Below are positions 1-9,903 of a stretch of 64,000 bases of DNA, in pieces; position 1 is the stretch's first letter; the number at the start of each line of letters is the position of its first letter. The notes under the pieces were generated by a model. It did not search any database and had not been told where the DNA came from. It worked only from the letters and a program-made list of their open reading frames with translations. Source of the stretch: Leptobacterium flavescens (lineage in GTDB: Bacteria; Bacteroidota; Bacteroidia; Flavobacteriales; Flavobacteriaceae); NCBI RefSeq assembly GCF_010671605.1, contig NZ_JAABOO010000001.1:992001-1056000 (forward strand), written 5' to 3'. Both the position numbers and the translations under genes were made by a program.

Positions 1-2907
1 TCCTTCTCGTTTTGCATCAAGAATGGTTTTCTGAGTCATCTGGATACACATAGAACATTTCTCCATAACCCCTCTTGAACGAACGTTTACATCAGGGTTC
101 AGTACCATCTTACCAAGATCGTTGTTCATGTGGTAATCGAACTCATCATTGTTGTTGTACAAGAACCAGTTGAAACGACGAACTTTATAAGGACAGTTGT
201 TAGCACAGTAACGGGTACCTACACAACGGTTATACGCCATGTGGTTCTGTCCCTGACGGCTATGTGATGTAGCAGCTACCGGACATACAGTCTCACAAGG
301 AGCGTGATTACAGTGCTGACACATTACCGGCTGGAAGGCAACCTGAGGGTTCTCTGCAGCAACTTCCATTTCTGCAAATCCACCTAAAGTACCTGAATCT
401 CCAAACAGACCGTGAAGACCTTCTTTCTTCTCATTATCTTCTTCGAATGAATCTTCAGAAGAGTAGTATCTGTCGATACGCAACCAGTGCATATCTCTCG
501 ATTTTCTCACTTCTGCCTTACCTACTACAGGAACGTTGTTTTCTGCATGACAAGCAATCACACAGGCACCACATCCCGTACAGGCGTTAAGGTCTATAGA
601 AAGGTTAAAATGATGTCCTATACTTCTGTCAAAAGAATCCCAAAGGTCTACAGAAGTAGCAGGCACTTCATTATGATTTAAAGATACCTCCGGAATGACA
701 TTCCACTCGTGAGAATCTTTAGTATTAAATATTTCTAATGTAGTTTCTTTAATGATATCACCTCTACCCATTAAGGTATTGTGAAGCTGAACACATGCAA
801 ACTCGTGTTCTCCTGAAGCTTTTGCAAGCGTTACTTCCTGAACGTTATTGAAGCCCTGATACAGAGGGTAAGCATTCTTACCGGTCATCATTTCAGACTT
901 CATTCCGGTTGTTTTTCCATAACCGAAAGCAACACCAACAGATCCTACGGCCTGACCAGGCTGAATGATAACTGGAAGGGTAACAGTAACCCCGTTTACA
1001 GTTACATCGGCATAGCTTCCGTTAAGACCTCCGTTAGCAACATTTCTGTTGGTAAGCTCAAGTCTGTCAGCATCTGCTCTGGAAACGGTTACGTAGTTAT
1101 CCCAGGAAACCCTTGTAATAGGATCCGGGAATTCCTGCAGCCAAGGGTTATTCCCCTGCTGACCGTCTCCCATACCTGTTTTAGAGTACAGGCTTAATTC
1201 CATTCCACTGGCAGTTGCGTTTGCAAGGCTTCTTAAAGCACTTGCTACTGCAAAGGCAGGCTGTACTTCTTCATCTGCTGTTACAGCAGCTACCGGTGCA
1301 ACCTCATCTACTTCAGGAGCCGTAGCAACAAATACACCATCGTGCAATGCTTTGTTCCATTCGTTAGTTCCTAAAATAGAAGCTGTCCAGTTTTCTTTTA
1401 TATAATCGTAATACGTTTTATCGTTTTCTGTCCATTTCAATAAAGCATCCTGAAACTGACGCGTATCGAATAACGGACGGATAGTTGGCTGCATAAGGCT
1501 CATATGTCCTTTCTTTAATTCTGCATCACCCCATGATTCCAGGTAGTGAGGCGCAGCAGCCACGTAGTTAGTCAATGTTGATGTCTCATCTTCCTTCATA
1601 GAGAAAGCTACAGACAGTTCAACACCCTTAAGACCTTCTACAAATTCAGAAGCATTAGGAAGGGTATATGCAGGGTTAACTCCGGCTGTAATCAGAGCTC
1701 CTACTCTTCCGCTGTTCATTTCATTTACAAGGGCAGCTACTTTCTTAGCATTACCCTGACGAAGCATTTTAGGTGCATCCGTATCGAAAGCAGCACTTCC
1801 AAGGTTCTTGTTCATTGTCAGCACAAGACCTTGCGCTCCGGCATCCTGAATTCCTGTAACAATAACTCCTTTACTTCCCGCTTTCTTTAATTGTCTTGCT
1901 GCAGACTGAACTGCTTCATCAATATGAGAAGGAAGCGTTCCTCCAACAGAAACCCCGTTCACATAACCGTAAAGTTTAGCAAGCGCTACTTTTTGCTGTG
2001 AAGGAGTTACAGGTACACGCTTATCAGCATTAGCACCTGACAAACTCATATTGGATTCGAACTGGATGTGTCTTGACATTTTTCCGTGAGAAGGAATACG
2101 TCCTTTAGCATATCCGCTGTCATATCCACCTCCCTGCCAGTCGCCAAGGATATCAGCGCCTACAGATACGATCACTTCAGCTTTAGAGAAGTCGTAATCT
2201 GCAAATGCACGGGTTCCGTACTGTACTTCAAAAGCATCAAGAGCTGCATCTTCAGAAATAGCATCATATTGAATATGCTCTACATTTCCGAATTTCTCAG
2301 CAAACTCTGCTACCAATTTTGAAGTAGACGGGCTGGCAAATGTCTGTGTTAACAGAACGATCTTCTTGGTAGAACCTCTTAGCTCGTTAAGTTTTGCAAC
2401 CACGGCGCTATCAAGCTCATCCCAGGAAATATATTCTCCGTCTTTTTTAGGCCCCTGAACTCTCAGGCTGTCATATAAAGACAAAACAGATGCCTGAACA
2501 CGGGCATTTGAACTCCCGAGCACTGATGCATCTGTATTATTTTCAATTTTAATTGGTCGACCTTCTCTGGTTTTTACAAGAATACTTGCAAAATCGTATC
2601 CATCGGCGATGGTTGTTGCGTAATAATCTGCAACTCCGGGACGGATCTGTTCCGGCTGAACCACATAAGGGATCGATTTAATTACCGGCCCTTCACAGGC
2701 AGCCAAAGAAGCTGCAGCCGTACTAAAACCAACATATTTTAGAAAGTCTCTTCGTGAAGTTGATGAAGATTCCAAATTCTCCTTATCTCCCAAAAACTCA
2801 TCTACCGGGATCTCTTCAACAAATTCATTCTGCTTTAGCGTCTCAACAATGGAATTGTTCGGATCTAACTCCTCTACACTTTTCCAGTATTTTTTGTTTG
2901 ATGCCAT
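1..2907 (-). CDS. actB: Alternative complex III subunit ActB, molybdopterin-oxidoreductase-like/Fe-S protein (3' end off window)
   Basis: The frame stays open from an ATG at 2907 to the left edge, so 969 codons are visible and the C-terminus is missing. A twin-arginine motif SRRDFLK lies near residues 51-57 and is followed by an AAC lipobox-like site, which suggests Tat export. Residues of roughly 90-640 resemble a molybdopterin oxidoreductase fold; in this family that part binds no molybdenum. The C-terminal part is an NrfC-like ferredoxin region with CTGCGACVIAC, a CQHCNHAPCETVCP block, CVGTRYCANNCP and CSMC, enough for the family's four Fe-S clusters. The subunit belongs to the quinol-oxidising complex that replaces cytochrome bc1. 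It starts 32 bp after actA ends, so the two are co-transcribed; the remaining act genes should lie beyond the left edge. The family assignment is secure. Confidence 0.93.
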   Translation of the reverse strand, partial: MASNKKYWKSVEELDPNNSIVETLKQNEFVEEIPVDEFLGDKENLESSSTSRRDFLKYVGFSTAAASLAACEGPVIKSIPYVVQPEQIRPGVADYYATTIADGYDFASILVKTREGRPIKIENNTDASVLGSSNARVQASVLSLYDSLRVQGPKKDGEYISWDELDSAVVAKLNELRGSTKKIVLLTQTFASPSTSKLVAEFAEKFGNVEHIQYDAISEDAALDAFEVQYGTRAFADYDFSKAEVIVSVGADILGDWQGGGYDSGYAKGRIPSHGKMSRHIQFESNMSLSGANADKRVPVTPSQQKVALAKLYGYVNGVSVGGTLPSHIDEAVQSAARQLKKAGSKGVIVTGIQDAGAQGLVLTMNKNLGSAAFDTDAPKMLRQGNAKKVAALVNEMNSGRVGALITAGVNPAYTLPNASEFVEGLKGVELSVAFSMKEDETSTLTNYVAAAPHYLESWGDAELKKGHMSLMQPTIRPLFDTRQFQDALLKWTENDKTYYDYIKENWTASILGTNEWNKALHDGVFVATAPEVDEVAPVAAVTADEEVQPAFAVASALRSLANATASGMELSLYSKTGMGDGQQGNNPWLQEFPDPITRVSWDNYVTVSRADADRLELTNRNVANGGLNGSYADVTVNGVTVTLPVIIQPGQAVGSVGVAFGYGKTTGMKSEMMTGKNAYPLYQGFNNVQEVTLAKASGEHEFACVQLHNTLMGRGDIIKETTLEIFNTKDSHEWNVIPEVSLNHNEVPATSVDLWDSFDRSIGHHFNLSIDLNACTGCGACVIACHAENNVPVVGKAEVRKSRDMHWLRIDRYYSSEDSFEEDNEKKEGLHGLFGDSGTLGGFAEMEVAAENPQVAFQPVMCQHCNHAPCETVCPVAATSHSRQGQNHMAYNRCVGTRYCANNCPYKVRRFNWFLYNNNDEFDYHMNNDLGKMVLNPDVNVRSRGVMEKCSMCIQMTQKTILDAKREG

Positions 2908-2939
2908 GTTATATATATAAAATTAGCGCTTTAATTTTT

Positions 2940-4265
2940 TTAATAGTGACACTTACCACATTCTAATCCACCCATCTGAGCAGCAGTAAGCTTATCTACA
3001 CCATATTTCTTAGATAATTCTTCGTGAATTTTCTCATAGTACTCGTTTCCTTCCACCTTTACATTGGTTTCTCTATGACAATTCACACACCATCCCATTG
3101 TTAAAGGAGAGAACTGATACATAACCTCCATCTCCTCTACAGGACCGTGACATTTCTGACACTCAATACCTGCAACGGTTACGTGCTGTGAGTGGTTGAA
3201 GTATGCAAAATCAGGAAGATTGTGAATACGAACCCATTTTACCGGAGAAGATTCTCCTGTATATTGCTGATTAGCATCATCCCAACCTACAGCCTCATAT
3301 AATTTCTGAATTTCTTTTGTATAGAAGTCTTTTGTGTATCCGTTTGCCAGATCTTCTTCTCCTGTGTATTCCGGAATGCTCTTGTGACAGTTCATACATA
3401 CATTAAGAGAAGGTATTCCTGAAGTCTTGGAAACTCTTGCAGAAGAGTGACAGTACTTACAGTCGATCTCATTATCTCCGGCATGGATCTTATGCGAGAA
3501 GTGAATAGGCTGTACAGGCTTGTATCCCTGATCTACACCTACCTGCATCAGGTAACCGTAAGCAAAATACGCACCCGAAAGCATCAGGAAGATAACAGAC
3601 ACCAAAACAAGGAACTGATTCTGAACGAAAGCCTTCCAGATCGGTAAACGCTTTTCGCCTTCTTCAGTAACCAATTCAACTCCGTTAGCTTCTGCGATCC
3701 TTCTAAGTGTTTTGTTCACTAAAAGCAGCATCACTACCAGGATTCCAAAAACCAGCACAAGAGCTGTTAGGATGATCTCGTTAGAGATACCAGAACCCTG
3801 AGTTCCTCCTCCAGTTGCCCCAGTAACTTCTTCCCCTGGTGGTGGTGACGGTGGCGGTGCATCCGTATAAGCTAAAATATTATCGATATCCTCATCACTT
3901 AACTGAGGAAATGAATTCATCACAGAGGGCTGCCATTCTTCCCATAGGGCAACGGCATCTGCATCTCCGGACTTAATTAAGCCCTGACTGTTTCTGATCC
4001 ACTTGTACAACCACTCTCTCTCGTATTTTCCTCCAACACCTGCCAATGCCGGTCCCGTTCTCTTTTGATTGAGTTTGTGACAGGCAGCACAGTTAGCGTT
4101 AAACAGAGATTTCCCTTTAGCCGGATCAGCAGCTGCTTCCGTTGTTGCAGCCTCAGCCGGAGCTTCAGTTTCTTGAGCAAAAAGAGAGGTTGAAAATGTT
4201 AGCAGGACTGCTAAACTTATACCTAGAATTCTTGAAGTTGAATTGCGGTGTTTCACCTTTTTCAT
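2940..4265 (-). CDS. actA: Alternative complex III subunit ActA, multihaem cytochrome c with N-terminal monohaem domain
   Basis: The 441-residue product has a signal peptide ending SLFA-Q near residue 31. It carries six CxxCH haem sites: CAACH at 59-63 in an N-terminal monohaem cytochrome c domain, then CKYCH 269, CMNCH 290, CQKCH 369, CVNCH 393 and CGKCH 436 in the pentahaem ActA part. Two membrane spans lie near residues 164-184 and 218-240, between the two haem regions, after a Pro-rich linker around 137-145. ActA passes electrons from the quinol-oxidising core to cytochrome c or an oxidase. The gene is first in the visible operon, with a probable -7 element about 90 bp upstream. Fusion of an extra monohaem domain to ActA is inferred directly from the sequence. 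Confidence 0.94.
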   Translation of the reverse strand: MKKVKHRNSTSRILGISLAVLLTFSTSLFAQETEAPAEAATTEAAADPAKGKSLFNANCAACHKLNQKRTGPALAGVGGKYEREWLYKWIRNSQGLIKSGDADAVALWEEWQPSVMNSFPQLSDEDIDNILAYTDAPPPSPPPGEEVTGATGGGTQGSGISNEIILTALVLVFGILVVMLLLVNKTLRRIAEANGVELVTEEGEKRLPIWKAFVQNQFLVLVSVIFLMLSGAYFAYGYLMQVGVDQGYKPVQPIHFSHKIHAGDNEIDCKYCHSSARVSKTSGIPSLNVCMNCHKSIPEYTGEEDLANGYTKDFYTKEIQKLYEAVGWDDANQQYTGESSPVKWVRIHNLPDFAYFNHSQHVTVAGIECQKCHGPVEEMEVMYQFSPLTMGWCVNCHRETNVKVEGNEYYEKIHEELSKKYGVDKLTAAQMGGLECGKCHY

Positions 4266-4353
4266 ATTAAAATATGTATTATCTACCTAATTTGGCACGG
4301 TATTTTCAGCGCAATTGATAGCACATATATACCCGTTCCCGTAAATTCGACAG

Positions 4354-4361
4354 CAAAAATA
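4354..4361 (-). promoter_or_regulatory. Candidate -7 promoter element for actAB
   Basis: The minus strand reads TATTTTTG, matching the Bacteroidota -7 consensus TAnnTTTG, about 90 bp upstream of the actA start. No clear TTTG -33 box is seen at the ideal distance. Confidence 0.45.
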
Positions 4362-4459
4362 CGACATAGACTCGATTTGCGAAATGTTACAGAAGCGTTA
4401 ATTTGCAATTTATAACAATTCTAAATAACTTTTTTCGTTTACTAATCAAACTATTAAAT

Positions 4460-4467
4460 TACTTTTG
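4460..4467 (+). promoter_or_regulatory. Candidate -7 promoter element for the SPOR gene
   Basis: TACTTTTG matches TAnnTTTG and sits 18 bp before the ATG at 4486, which would give a very short leader. A TTTA about 20 bp further upstream may act as a weak -33 box. Confidence 0.5.
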
Positions 4468-4485
4468 CAATAAATAGTATTCATT

Positions 4486-4902
4486 ATGAGATTTTTAGCA
4501 GCAGGAAAGCTTTTAGCACTTTGTATTTTAACAGGTTTTTTCAGTATGAATCTGAAGGCTCAGGACAGCCTGAATATTCAATTAAATCAGGAGAAAAAGG
4601 AAGGAGTCATCACCATCGATCAGGATCAGAGGATCGAACGCTTACTCGCCGCCAAAAAAAGAATAAAAAAGGCCTATTTCACCATCCAGATCTACAGCGG
4701 AACAGGGCGTACAGGTTTAGAAGGAGCCAAAGAGGCAGAATCCAGCTTTAAGACCCAGTTTTACGGATGGCCCTGTGATATTTCATTTGAAACCCCGAAC
4801 TACAAGGTTAGAGTTGGGAAATTCAGGACCAGGCTGGAAGCGGATAAATACCTGATGGAAATCAAGAAAAAGTATCCAAGTGCATTTATCCTGATCCCAT
4901 AG
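4486..4902 (+). CDS. Secreted SPOR-domain protein
   Basis: The 138-residue product has an N-terminal signal peptide ending LKA-Q near residue 26, with glutamine at the mature N-terminus as is typical of Bacteroidota signal peptidase I substrates. Residues of about 60-138 form a SPOR domain: AYFTIQIYSG opens the first strand, and the second half contains YKVRVGKFRTRLEA followed by a helix and the terminal strand SAFILIP. SPOR domains bind denuded peptidoglycan glycan strands, often at division sites. The gene stands alone, divergent from actA and convergent with infB, and ends just before a shared hairpin terminator. A role in cell-wall binding is inferred from the domain; no catalytic domain is present. 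Confidence 0.85.
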   Translation: MRFLAAGKLLALCILTGFFSMNLKAQDSLNIQLNQEKKEGVITIDQDQRIERLLAAKKRIKKAYFTIQIYSGTGRTGLEGAKEAESSFKTQFYGWPCDISFETPNYKVRVGKFRTRLEADKYLMEIKKKYPSAFILIP

Positions 4903-4932
4903 ACCGGAAACAAAAAATTCACCTTATAAAAC

Positions 4933-4963
4933 AAAAAGAGCAGCTCGAAGGCTGCTCTTTTTT
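4933..4963. terminator. Bidirectional rho-independent terminator
   Basis: A 12-bp stem (AAAAAGAGCAGC with GCTGCTCTTTTT) and a 6-base loop has A and T tracts on either side. It lies between the convergent SPOR gene and infB and can serve both. Confidence 0.9.
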
Positions 4964-4981
4964 ATTGTAATATAATCTTTC

Positions 4982-7801
4982 TTATTTCAGTTTCTTCTTA
5001 ACTGCAACTTCCTGGAAGGCCTCGATAATATCCCCTTCCTTGATATCGTTGTAGTTCTTCACCTGCATACCGCAGTCGTAACCTTTGGAAACTTCCTTAA
5101 CATCATCTTTAAAACGCTTAAGGGAGGCCAGTTCTCCGGTAAAGATCACCACCCCGTCACGGATAAGTCTGATGCTTGAGTTTCTGAAGATCTTACCATC
5201 GGTAACCATACATCCTGCAATCGTACCGATCTTGGAGATCTTAAAGGTTTCTCTGATCTCAGCAGTACCGGTGATCTCTTCCTTCAATTCCGGTGACAAC
5301 ATACCTTCCATCGCATCCTTCAGATCGTTGATCGCATCATAGATGATCGAGTAGTTCCTGATATCTATTTCCTCACGCTCCGCTACCTGACGGGCATTCC
5401 CCATCGGGCGAACATTAAATCCGATAATGATCGCATCGGAAGCAGAAGCCAATAACACATCGGATTCTGTAATAGGTCCGACTGCTTTATGGATAATATT
5501 GATCTGGATCTCGTCGGTAGAAAGTTTCTGGAAGGAATCTGTCAATGCTTCCACAGATCCATCCACATCACCTTTAAGGATAATATTCAATTCTTTGAAA
5601 TCTCCAAGTGCTATACGTCTTCCGATCTCATCCAGAGTAATATGTCTTTGTGTACGTACGGATTGCTCACGTTGCAGCTGCGTTCTCTTGGAAGCAATTT
5701 GTTTTGCCTCTTTTTCATCTTCGAACACATGGAATTTATCTCCTGCTTGCGGAGCTCCGTCCAGACCTAAGATCGAGATAGGTGTAGAAGGTCCTGCATG
5801 TTCAATAGCATTTCCTCTTTCGTCATGCATTGCTTTTACCTTTCCGGAGTTCTTACCGGCAAGTACATAATCTCCAATCTTAAGGGTTCCTGCCTGCACA
5901 AGGATCGTAGATACATATCCGCGTCCCTTATCAAGGAATGCTTCTACCACTGTACCCTGAGCATGCTTATCAGGATTTGCCTGAAGCTCCAGTATCTCTG
6001 CCTCCAGTAATACTTTTTCGAGAAGTTCTTTTACACCGACTCCGGTCTTAGCGGAAATGTCATGCGACTGGATCTTTCCTCCCCAGTCTTCCACAAGAAG
6101 GTTCATTCCGGCAAGAGCTTCTTTAATCTTATCAGGATTAGCCGTTGGCTTATCCACTTTATTTATCGCAAAAACAATAGGAACACCAGCAGCTTGTGCG
6201 TGACTTATAGCTTCCTTTGTTTGCGGCATCACATCATCATCGGCAGCAATTACAATAATTGCCATATCGGTAACCTGAGCACCTCTTGCACGCATGGCCG
6301 TAAAGGCTTCGTGACCCGGAGTATCCAGGAATGTTATTTTCTGACCATTTTCAAGAGTAACTCCATATGCTCCGATATGCTGTGTAATTCCACCGCTTTC
6401 TCCGGCAATTACATTTTCTTTACGGATATAATCGAGCAGGGAAGTTTTTCCGTGGTCTACGTGCCCCATTACTGTAACGATAGGTGCTCTTGGTTGCAGA
6501 TCTTCCGGCTTATCTTCCTCCTCCTGAATAGCTTCTTCAATATCGGCGGTTACAAACTCTACCTCATAACCAAATTCATCAGCAACAATAGAAAGGGTTT
6601 CGGCATCAAGACGCTGGTTCATGGTAACCATGATACCAAGCGACATACAGGCCGATATAATACCCGTTGTCGGCATATTCATCATCGTGGCCACTTCGGC
6701 AACGGTAACGAATTCGGTTACCTTCAACACCTTGCTTTCCAGCTCCTGTTGAGCCAGTTCTTCTTCTGTCTTCTGCCTGTGCTGATCTCTTTTATCTCTT
6801 CTGTATTTTGCCCCTTTACCTTTTGAGGATTTCCCCTGAAGTTTTTCAAGGGTTTCCCTTACCTGCTTTTGAACTTCTTCTTCTGTAGGCTCTACTTTTG
6901 CTACGGCAGGTCTTCTGGTGTTACCACCTCTTTTATTTCGGTCAAATCTTCCCTGACCTTGTCCACCTCCCGGTTTACCTTGTCCGCCTTCATTACTTAT
7001 CCTTCTTCTTCTCTTTCTCTTATCAGCAGCACCTGTAGATGAAGCATCGGCTTTTTTGGTATCTTTTTTATCCTTGGGCTCTTCTTTTTTCTTTTTAGGC
7101 TTCTGGAACTTGGCGAGATCTATTTTCTCTCCGGTCATCTTCGGTCCGCTGAGCTTCTTATACTGAGTGGTCAGTTTTTCCGACTCAACGCTCTCATCAT
7201 CGACGATAACAGATTCTTTTTTGATCTCTTTTTTGGCAACAGGCTCTTTTTTAACTTCCTTTTTGACCTCTTTTTTCGGCTCGGCAACCTTTGCCTTTAC
7301 CTCTTTTTTAGGAGCGGGCTTCTCTTCCTTCACCTCTTCAGCCTTCTTTTCAGGAACCACTTCTGTCGTCTCTTCAACCTTAGCAACTTCAGGTTGTTTT
7401 TCCTCTTCAACGACTTCCGGCTTCTCTTCTTCTTCGGCTTTCTCTTCTTTATTCAGGTCAATTTTACCAACCGTTTTAGGGCCGGACAGTGTAGCCTTTG
7501 CTTTGATGACTTCCTTGCGTTCCTGAGCAATCCTCTTTTGTTCAAGTTCTTTTTCAAGTTCTTGCCTGATAGCCTCTTTTTCCTTTCTTTTCTCCTCCCC
7601 TACTTCTTTTGAAGCTACTTTTTTACTCTTGTCCGTCTGGAACTCATCCAAGAGAACATTATACACCTCATTAGTGATCTTGGTCGTGGGTCTTGCATCT
7701 ATCTCAAATCCTTTAGATGCAAGGTGCTCCACAGCCCTATCTAATGAAATGTTTAATTCCCTTAGCACTTTGTTAAGCCTCATTGTTGCGTTTTCAGCCA
7801 T
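4982..7801 (-). CDS. infB: Translation initiation factor IF-2
   Basis: IF-2 is the GTPase that positions initiator fMet-tRNA on the 30S subunit and promotes subunit joining. The 939-residue protein has an N-terminal IF2N-type helix bundle (about 5-55), then a long Lys/Glu/Pro-rich linker to about residue 350 with Arg/Gly-rich patches near 260-300, a second IF2N-like segment (about 360-415), and the G domain. G1 GHVDHGKT is at 446-453, G3 DTPGH at 493-497, G4 NKVD at 547-550 and G5 near SAKTGVG. The C-terminal half carries domains II, III and IV. Order rimP-nusA-infB on one strand is the classic arrangement, with a 33-bp gap to nusA. The low-complexity linker produces long spurious antisense frames. 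Confidence 0.98.
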   Translation of the reverse strand: MAENATMRLNKVLRELNISLDRAVEHLASKGFEIDARPTTKITNEVYNVLLDEFQTDKSKKVASKEVGEEKRKEKEAIRQELEKELEQKRIAQERKEVIKAKATLSGPKTVGKIDLNKEEKAEEEEKPEVVEEEKQPEVAKVEETTEVVPEKKAEEVKEEKPAPKKEVKAKVAEPKKEVKKEVKKEPVAKKEIKKESVIVDDESVESEKLTTQYKKLSGPKMTGEKIDLAKFQKPKKKKEEPKDKKDTKKADASSTGAADKRKRRRRISNEGGQGKPGGGQGQGRFDRNKRGGNTRRPAVAKVEPTEEEVQKQVRETLEKLQGKSSKGKGAKYRRDKRDQHRQKTEEELAQQELESKVLKVTEFVTVAEVATMMNMPTTGIISACMSLGIMVTMNQRLDAETLSIVADEFGYEVEFVTADIEEAIQEEEDKPEDLQPRAPIVTVMGHVDHGKTSLLDYIRKENVIAGESGGITQHIGAYGVTLENGQKITFLDTPGHEAFTAMRARGAQVTDMAIIVIAADDDVMPQTKEAISHAQAAGVPIVFAINKVDKPTANPDKIKEALAGMNLLVEDWGGKIQSHDISAKTGVGVKELLEKVLLEAEILELQANPDKHAQGTVVEAFLDKGRGYVSTILVQAGTLKIGDYVLAGKNSGKVKAMHDERGNAIEHAGPSTPISILGLDGAPQAGDKFHVFEDEKEAKQIASKRTQLQREQSVRTQRHITLDEIGRRIALGDFKELNIILKGDVDGSVEALTDSFQKLSTDEIQINIIHKAVGPITESDVLLASASDAIIIGFNVRPMGNARQVAEREEIDIRNYSIIYDAINDLKDAMEGMLSPELKEEITGTAEIRETFKISKIGTIAGCMVTDGKIFRNSSIRLIRDGVVIFTGELASLKRFKDDVKEVSKGYDCGMQVKNYNDIKEGDIIEAFQEVAVKKKLK

Positions 7802-7834
7802 AATTACCTATTAAACCTCAAAAATTTTATCTAA

Positions 7835-9067
7835 TTAGTCTTCAAATTCTTCTTTTAGAATCTTGATGACTTCTACAATTGTTTCTTCTTCTAAATCCGT
7901 TCTCTTCACCAAATACTTAACATCCTGATCCAGCACACTTCTGGCAGTATCCAGACCGATCTTCTTGAATTCCTCAATGATCCATCCTTCAATTTCATCA
8001 GAGAATTCGGTAAGCTCAACATCTTCTTCCACTCCTTCTCTGAATACATCAATTTCGTAACCGGTTAGTTGCCCGGCCAGCCTGATGTTAAATCCGCCTT
8101 TTCCGATAGCCTTGGAAACCTCTTCAGGTTTCAGGATCACTTCAGCTCTTTTCTTCTCATCATCTAAAGAGATAGATGTTACTTTTGCCGGACTCAAAGC
8201 CCTGCTGATAAAGAGTTGAAGGTTATTTGTATAGTTGATCACATCTATATTCTCATTTCCAAGCTCACGTACGATCCCGTGTATCCTGGATCCTTTCATT
8301 CCCACACAAGCTCCTACAGGGTCGATTCTGTCGTCATAAGAATCTACAGCTACCTTAGCCTTTTCTCCAGGGATCCTCACTACTTTCTTAACCGATATCA
8401 GACCGTCAAAAACTTCCGGGATCTCCTGTTCGAATAATTTCTCCAGGAAGTCGGGAGCTGTTCTCGACATAATAATGATCGGCTTGTTTCCTTTAAGCTC
8501 TACGCTCTCAAGAATACCCCTTACATTTTCTCCTTTTCTGAAGAAATCTGAAGGGATCTGTTTTTCTTTCGGCAATATGATCTCATTTCCTTCATCATCG
8601 AGCAAGATAACCGCTTTATGGCGAATATGATGAACCTCTGCCGTATAAATCTCTCCTATAAGGTCTTTAAACTTCTTATATATGGTTGTATTGTCATGCT
8701 CGTGAATCTTAGAGATCAGGTTCTGACGTAATGCCAGAATAGCTCTTCTTCCCAGATCGATCAGTTTCACTTCTTCAGACACATCCTCTCCAACTTCAAA
8801 ATCGGGCTCGATCTTGCGCGCTTCGGTAAGAGATATCTCCTGATTAGGATCCTCTACCTCATCATCTTCAACTACGATCCTGTTTCTCCATATCTCAAGG
8901 TCACCCTTGTCCGGATTGATAATGATATCAAAATTATCATCAGAACCATACTTCTTCTTTAGTGCATTTCTAAATACATCTTCCAAAATCGCCATCAGCG
9001 TAACACGATCAATGAGTTTATCATCTTTAAACTCTGAGAAAGAATCGATCAATGCAAGATTTTCCAT
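7835..9067 (-). CDS. nusA: Transcription termination/antitermination protein NusA
   Basis: NusA binds RNA polymerase and nascent RNA and modulates pausing, termination and antitermination. The 410-residue protein has the N-terminal RNAP-binding domain (about 1-125), an S1 domain near 130-200 and tandem KH domains containing DPVGACVGMKGSRI and the GKGGFNIRLA loop. It stops soon after the second KH region and lacks the C-terminal acidic repeats of the E. coli protein, which is normal for Bacteroidota. It lies 13 bp after rimP and 33 bp before infB on the same strand, so the three form one operon. Confidence 0.97.
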   Translation of the reverse strand: MENLALIDSFSEFKDDKLIDRVTLMAILEDVFRNALKKKYGSDDNFDIIINPDKGDLEIWRNRIVVEDDEVEDPNQEISLTEARKIEPDFEVGEDVSEEVKLIDLGRRAILALRQNLISKIHEHDNTTIYKKFKDLIGEIYTAEVHHIRHKAVILLDDEGNEIILPKEKQIPSDFFRKGENVRGILESVELKGNKPIIIMSRTAPDFLEKLFEQEIPEVFDGLISVKKVVRIPGEKAKVAVDSYDDRIDPVGACVGMKGSRIHGIVRELGNENIDVINYTNNLQLFISRALSPAKVTSISLDDEKKRAEVILKPEEVSKAIGKGGFNIRLAGQLTGYEIDVFREGVEEDVELTEFSDEIEGWIIEEFKKIGLDTARSVLDQDVKYLVKRTDLEEETIVEVIKILKEEFED

Positions 9068-9080
9068 GTCAAATTTTAAA

Positions 9081-9548
9081 TTAAAATATTACCTTCACTC
9101 TAGCTTCTACTATATCAGAAAAAGGAATCTCCTTTTCCTTTACTACTGTTATTTTTCCTTTACCAACAGGCTTGGGCTCACGGGCTTTCCACTCCAGTTT
9201 CACTCCTTCTTCAGCAACATTTACCAAGGTCCCTTCAAATTTTTCATTTTCCAGGGTCTTTACTTCAAGCTTTCTGCCAACATTCTTGGCATACTGCCTG
9301 TTGTGCTTTATGGGCTCTGTTGCTCCGGGCGACATCACTTCGAGGGAAAAATCCTCTTCTTCTCTATCTAAATTGTGTTCTATATGTCGGCTCACCTTAA
9401 TACAATCGTCTAAAGTAACACCATTATCCCCATCCATTATTACCCTGATCTTATTATCAGAAGAAATCGTAAAATCAATTAAAAAAAGTGATTTATACTC
9501 ATCAAAAGCCTCATCTAAAAGGGTCTGAACTTTATCTTTAAACGCCAT
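9081..9548 (-). CDS. rimP: Ribosome maturation factor RimP
   Basis: RimP is required for 30S maturation. Starting at the ATG at 9548 (MAFKDKVQTLLDEAF) gives 155 residues, the usual family length, with the N-terminal alpha/beta domain and a C-terminal SH3-like domain. LEVMSPGATEP corresponds to the family's conserved SPG region. The frame extends upstream to another ATG at 9599, but those 17 extra residues are encoded by a GC-rich hairpin leader and do not look like RimP, so the downstream start is preferred. It is the first gene of the rimP-nusA-infB operon. Confidence 0.93.
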   Translation of the reverse strand: MAFKDKVQTLLDEAFDEYKSLFLIDFTISSDNKIRVIMDGDNGVTLDDCIKVSRHIEHNLDREEEDFSLEVMSPGATEPIKHNRQYAKNVGRKLEVKTLENEKFEGTLVNVAEEGVKLEWKAREPKPVGKGKITVVKEKEIPFSDIVEARVKVIF

Positions 9549-9619
9549 TTTAAGTATGAAAAGAGGGGACTCCCTGTCCCCTCCGAATAAATTAAACATC
9601 TTTCAACGCTGCAAATATA
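9549..9619 (-). promoter_or_regulatory. rimP-nusA-infB promoter and structured leader
   Basis: The minus strand has TATATTTG (9619-9612), a good -7 element, which predicts a start near 9605 and a leader of about 57 nt. The leader contains a perfect 7-bp GC-rich hairpin, AGGGGAC/GTCCCCT with a 5-base loop (9564-9582), followed by CTTTTCATACTT just before the ATG. It could act as an attenuator or a translation-control element. Regulation is inferred from structure only. Confidence 0.5.
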
Positions 9620-9903
9620 CAATTATTTAATCAAACAGGAAAGTATATTCTATTGATCAAATTCTTATTAAACAAAAAACCATTTCTTTGAGAAACAGCA
9701 TTTAAGTTTTCTTTGCGCTTAATAGTTATTTTTTAATCTCTGCTTTTGCCAGCAGGCAGGTTGGGATGAGGGCTCCCCTCACCTTAATCCTCTCCCCAGA
9801 GGAGAGGAAATAAATATATCTGAACAAGCTTCCTTAATCTAAAGGAGGTTATTTACAAGAAACTACTGGCTTCTGCCCCAAATACTATTGGCTTTTCTTA
9901 TCC
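9600..9903. other. Intergenic stretch between rimP and the tRNA-Gln array
   Basis: Apart from the rimP promoter at its left end, no gene is seen. Around 9765-9808 lies a CCCTCACC...CTCTCCCCAGAGGAGAGG segment with a small palindrome (CTCTCC/GGAGAG). It looks like a dispersed Bacteroidota intergenic repeat. Confidence 0.5.

Noticed and set aside
7167-7526. Antisense Ser/Phe/Thr-rich frame opposite infB
   Set aside because: It mirrors the Lys/Glu-rich linker of IF-2 in low-complexity sequence and is a shadow frame.
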